Shown: positions 4,991 to 6,211 of the stretch, one piece after another | Layout of the letters: every line of letters starts with the position of its first letter | Position numbering within the stretch: the first letter of the stretch is position 1 | Assembly (NCBI GenBank): GCA_002451175.1 | Contig: DKBI01000018.1 | Span: 5,251 to 11,461, forward strand | Length of the DNA: 6,211 bases | Direction: 5' to 3' | Origin: Betaproteobacteria bacterium UBA6904 | GTDB lineage: Bacteria; Pseudomonadota; Gammaproteobacteria; Burkholderiales; SG8-39 | Translations under genes and position numbers: made by a program | The notes under the pieces: model-generated | What the model was told of the DNA's origin: nothing | What the model saw: only the letters and a program-made list of their open reading frames with translations | The model's database searches: none

Positions 4991-6211
4991 TTAGTGAATT
5001 TCCGGCTCTGGTATCGGGGCTGTGCCTTCGAGAAAATCGAAGTCGCAGCCCTCGTCGGCCTGCTTGATGTGCTTTGCGAAGATCGCGCCGTAGCCGCGCT
5101 CGTACTTCCGCGCCGGCGGCGTCCACGCCGCGCGCCGCTTCGCCAGCTCCGTCTCGGGTACCTTCAGGTCGATGACCCGCCGCTCGACATCGAGCTCGAT
5201 CAGATCGCCATTGCTCACCAGCGCGAGCGGCCCGCCGACGTAAGACTCCGGCGCGACGTGCAGCACGCACGTCCCGTAGCTCGTGCCGCTCATGCGCGCG
5301 TCCGACAGCCGCACCATGTCCTTCACGCCTTGCTTCAGCAATTTCCTCGGCACCGGCAGCATGCCCCACTCCGGCATCCCGGGGCCGCCCAGCGGCCCCG
5401 AGTTGCGCAGCACGAGCACGCTCCCCGCATCGACCTCGAGATCGTCGCGGTCGATGCGCGCCGCCATGTCGTTGTAATCCTCGAACACCACCGCGCGGCC
5501 GGTGTGCCTGAGCAGCTGCGGACTCGCCGCGGCGGCCTTGATCACCGCGCCGTTCGGCGCCAACGAACCGCGCAGCACGACGAGACCTCCCGAGGCCTTC
5601 AGCGGGTTCGCGCGCGGCCGGATCACGTCGGCATCGTAGATGCGCGCCCCAGCGAGGTTCTCGCCGAGCGTGCGCCCGTTGACGGTCTTCGCATCGAGAT
5701 GCAGGAGGTCCTTCAGTTCGCCGAGCAGCGCGCGCAGGCCCCCCGCGTAGTAGAAATCCTCCATCAGGTGCTTTGCGCCCGACGGCCGCACGTTGGCGAG
5801 CAGCGGCGTCTTCGCCGAGAACGCGTTGAAGCGCTCCAGCGGCAGCGGCAGTCCCGCGCGCCCGGCCATCGCCACGAGGTGAATCAGCGCGTTGGTCGAT
5901 CCGCCCATCGCCATCAGCGTGACGATCGCGTTGTCGAACGCATCCGCGCTGAGCAGGTCGCGCGGCTTGAGGTCTTCCCACACCATCTCGACGATGCGCT
6001 TGCCGCACAGCGTCGCCAGCTTGGCGTGGTTCGAGTCGGGCGCCGGGATGGACGAAGCGCCCGGCAGCGTGAGGCCGAGCGCTTCGGCGATCGCCATCAT
6101 CGTCGCCGCGGTGCCCATCGTCATGCAGGTGCCCGCCGAGCGCGCGATGCCGTCCTCGATCTCCTGCCAGTCCCGCTCGCTGATGCGCCCCGCGCGCAGC
6201 TCGTCCCAGTA
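4991..6211 (-). CDS. IlvD/Edd-family dehydratase (sugar-acid or dihydroxy-acid dehydratase), N-terminus cut by window edge
   Basis: The frame runs unbroken from the right window edge to TAA at 4993-4991, giving 406 visible residues. An ATG at 6124 is internal, because 29 in-frame codons before it encode family sequence ending ARSAGTC. Family members dehydrate dihydroxy or sugar acids to 2-keto acids using an Fe-S cluster. Cys29 of the fragment (AGTCMTMGTA) matches the third cluster-binding cysteine, and Ser308 in RMSGTSYGTC matches the catalytic serine. Other landmarks are PGASSIPA (50-57), GGSTNALIHL (103-112), NSGPLGGPGMPEW and the C-terminal QADEGCDFDFLEG. From recalled L-arabinonate dehydratase numbering (Cys200, Ser480) about 171 residues are missing, so the whole would be about 577 aa. 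The GTCM and C-terminal signatures fit the sugar-acid branch better than biosynthetic IlvD. High GC (5401-5460 has 41 of 60) matches the receptor genes. Exact substrate unknown. Confidence 0.94.
   Translation of the reverse strand, partial: YWDELRAGRISERDWQEIEDGIARSAGTCMTMGTAATMMAIAEALGLTLPGASSIPAPDSNHAKLATLCGKRIVEMVWEDLKPRDLLSADAFDNAIVTLMAMGGSTNALIHLVAMAGRAGLPLPLERFNAFSAKTPLLANVRPSGAKHLMEDFYYAGGLRALLGELKDLLHLDAKTVNGRTLGENLAGARIYDADVIRPRANPLKASGGLVVLRGSLAPNGAVIKAAAASPQLLRHTGRAVVFEDYNDMAARIDRDDLEVDAGSVLVLRNSGPLGGPGMPEWGMLPVPRKLLKQGVKDMVRLSDARMSGTSYGTCVLHVAPESYVGGPLALVSNGDLIELDVERRVIDLKVPETELAKRRAAWTPPARKYERGYGAIFAKHIKQADEGCDFDFLEGTAPIPEPEIH

Noticed and set aside
4977..6008. Leftward open frame of 343 codons in another frame of the dehydratase
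   Set aside because: Ala/Arg-rich shadow; the overlapping frame contains the Fe-S cysteine and catalytic serine motifs of the dehydratase.

Overview
This is a high-GC bacterial segment with the look of a betaproteobacterium, probably Burkholderiales or a close relative. The main reason is two adjacent Bug-type (TctC-like) periplasmic binding proteins, a family greatly expanded in that group, next to hydroxy-acid and sugar-acid enzymes. This taxonomic placement is inference from gene content; nothing in the window is a phylogenetic marker.

Left part (1-2447): two Bug-family solute receptors are transcribed divergently from a 73-bp spacer (327-399). The leftward one is cut by the window edge. 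The rightward one (400-1362) is followed after 5 nt by a YbiC/HcxB-like member of the malate/L-lactate dehydrogenase (Ldh_2) family (1368-2447), so these two probably form a translationally coupled pair. Right edge (4991-6211, minus): the C-terminal two thirds of an IlvD/Edd-family dehydratase of the sugar-acid type, cut at its N-terminus by the window edge. Receptors, 2-hydroxyacid dehydrogenase and dehydratase together suggest uptake and breakdown of an organic or sugar acid. The substrate cannot be read from the sequence, and no TctA/TctB membrane partners are visible.

Middle part (about 2500-4980): a segment of visibly lower GC holding two genes with no obvious link to the catabolic genes. 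One is an exported DUF1254/DUF1214 protein (2615-3952, plus); the other is a small lipoprotein of unknown function (4160-4759, minus); they converge. All three non-coding gaps of this segment carry a short palindrome-like element with a GTCCG/GTCGG start (2531-2554, 4082-4107, 4932-4957). They resemble a dispersed intergenic repeat that I recall from other proteobacterial genomes. The simplest reading is a small accessory islet placed between the catabolic genes, with repeat copies near both ends.

No rRNA, tRNA, CRISPR array, transposase or convincing intrinsic terminator was seen. Most of the window is ordinary metabolic sequence. The least explained parts are the repeat-bearing gaps, the operator-like CGTTA cluster upstream of the lipoprotein, and the lipoprotein itself.
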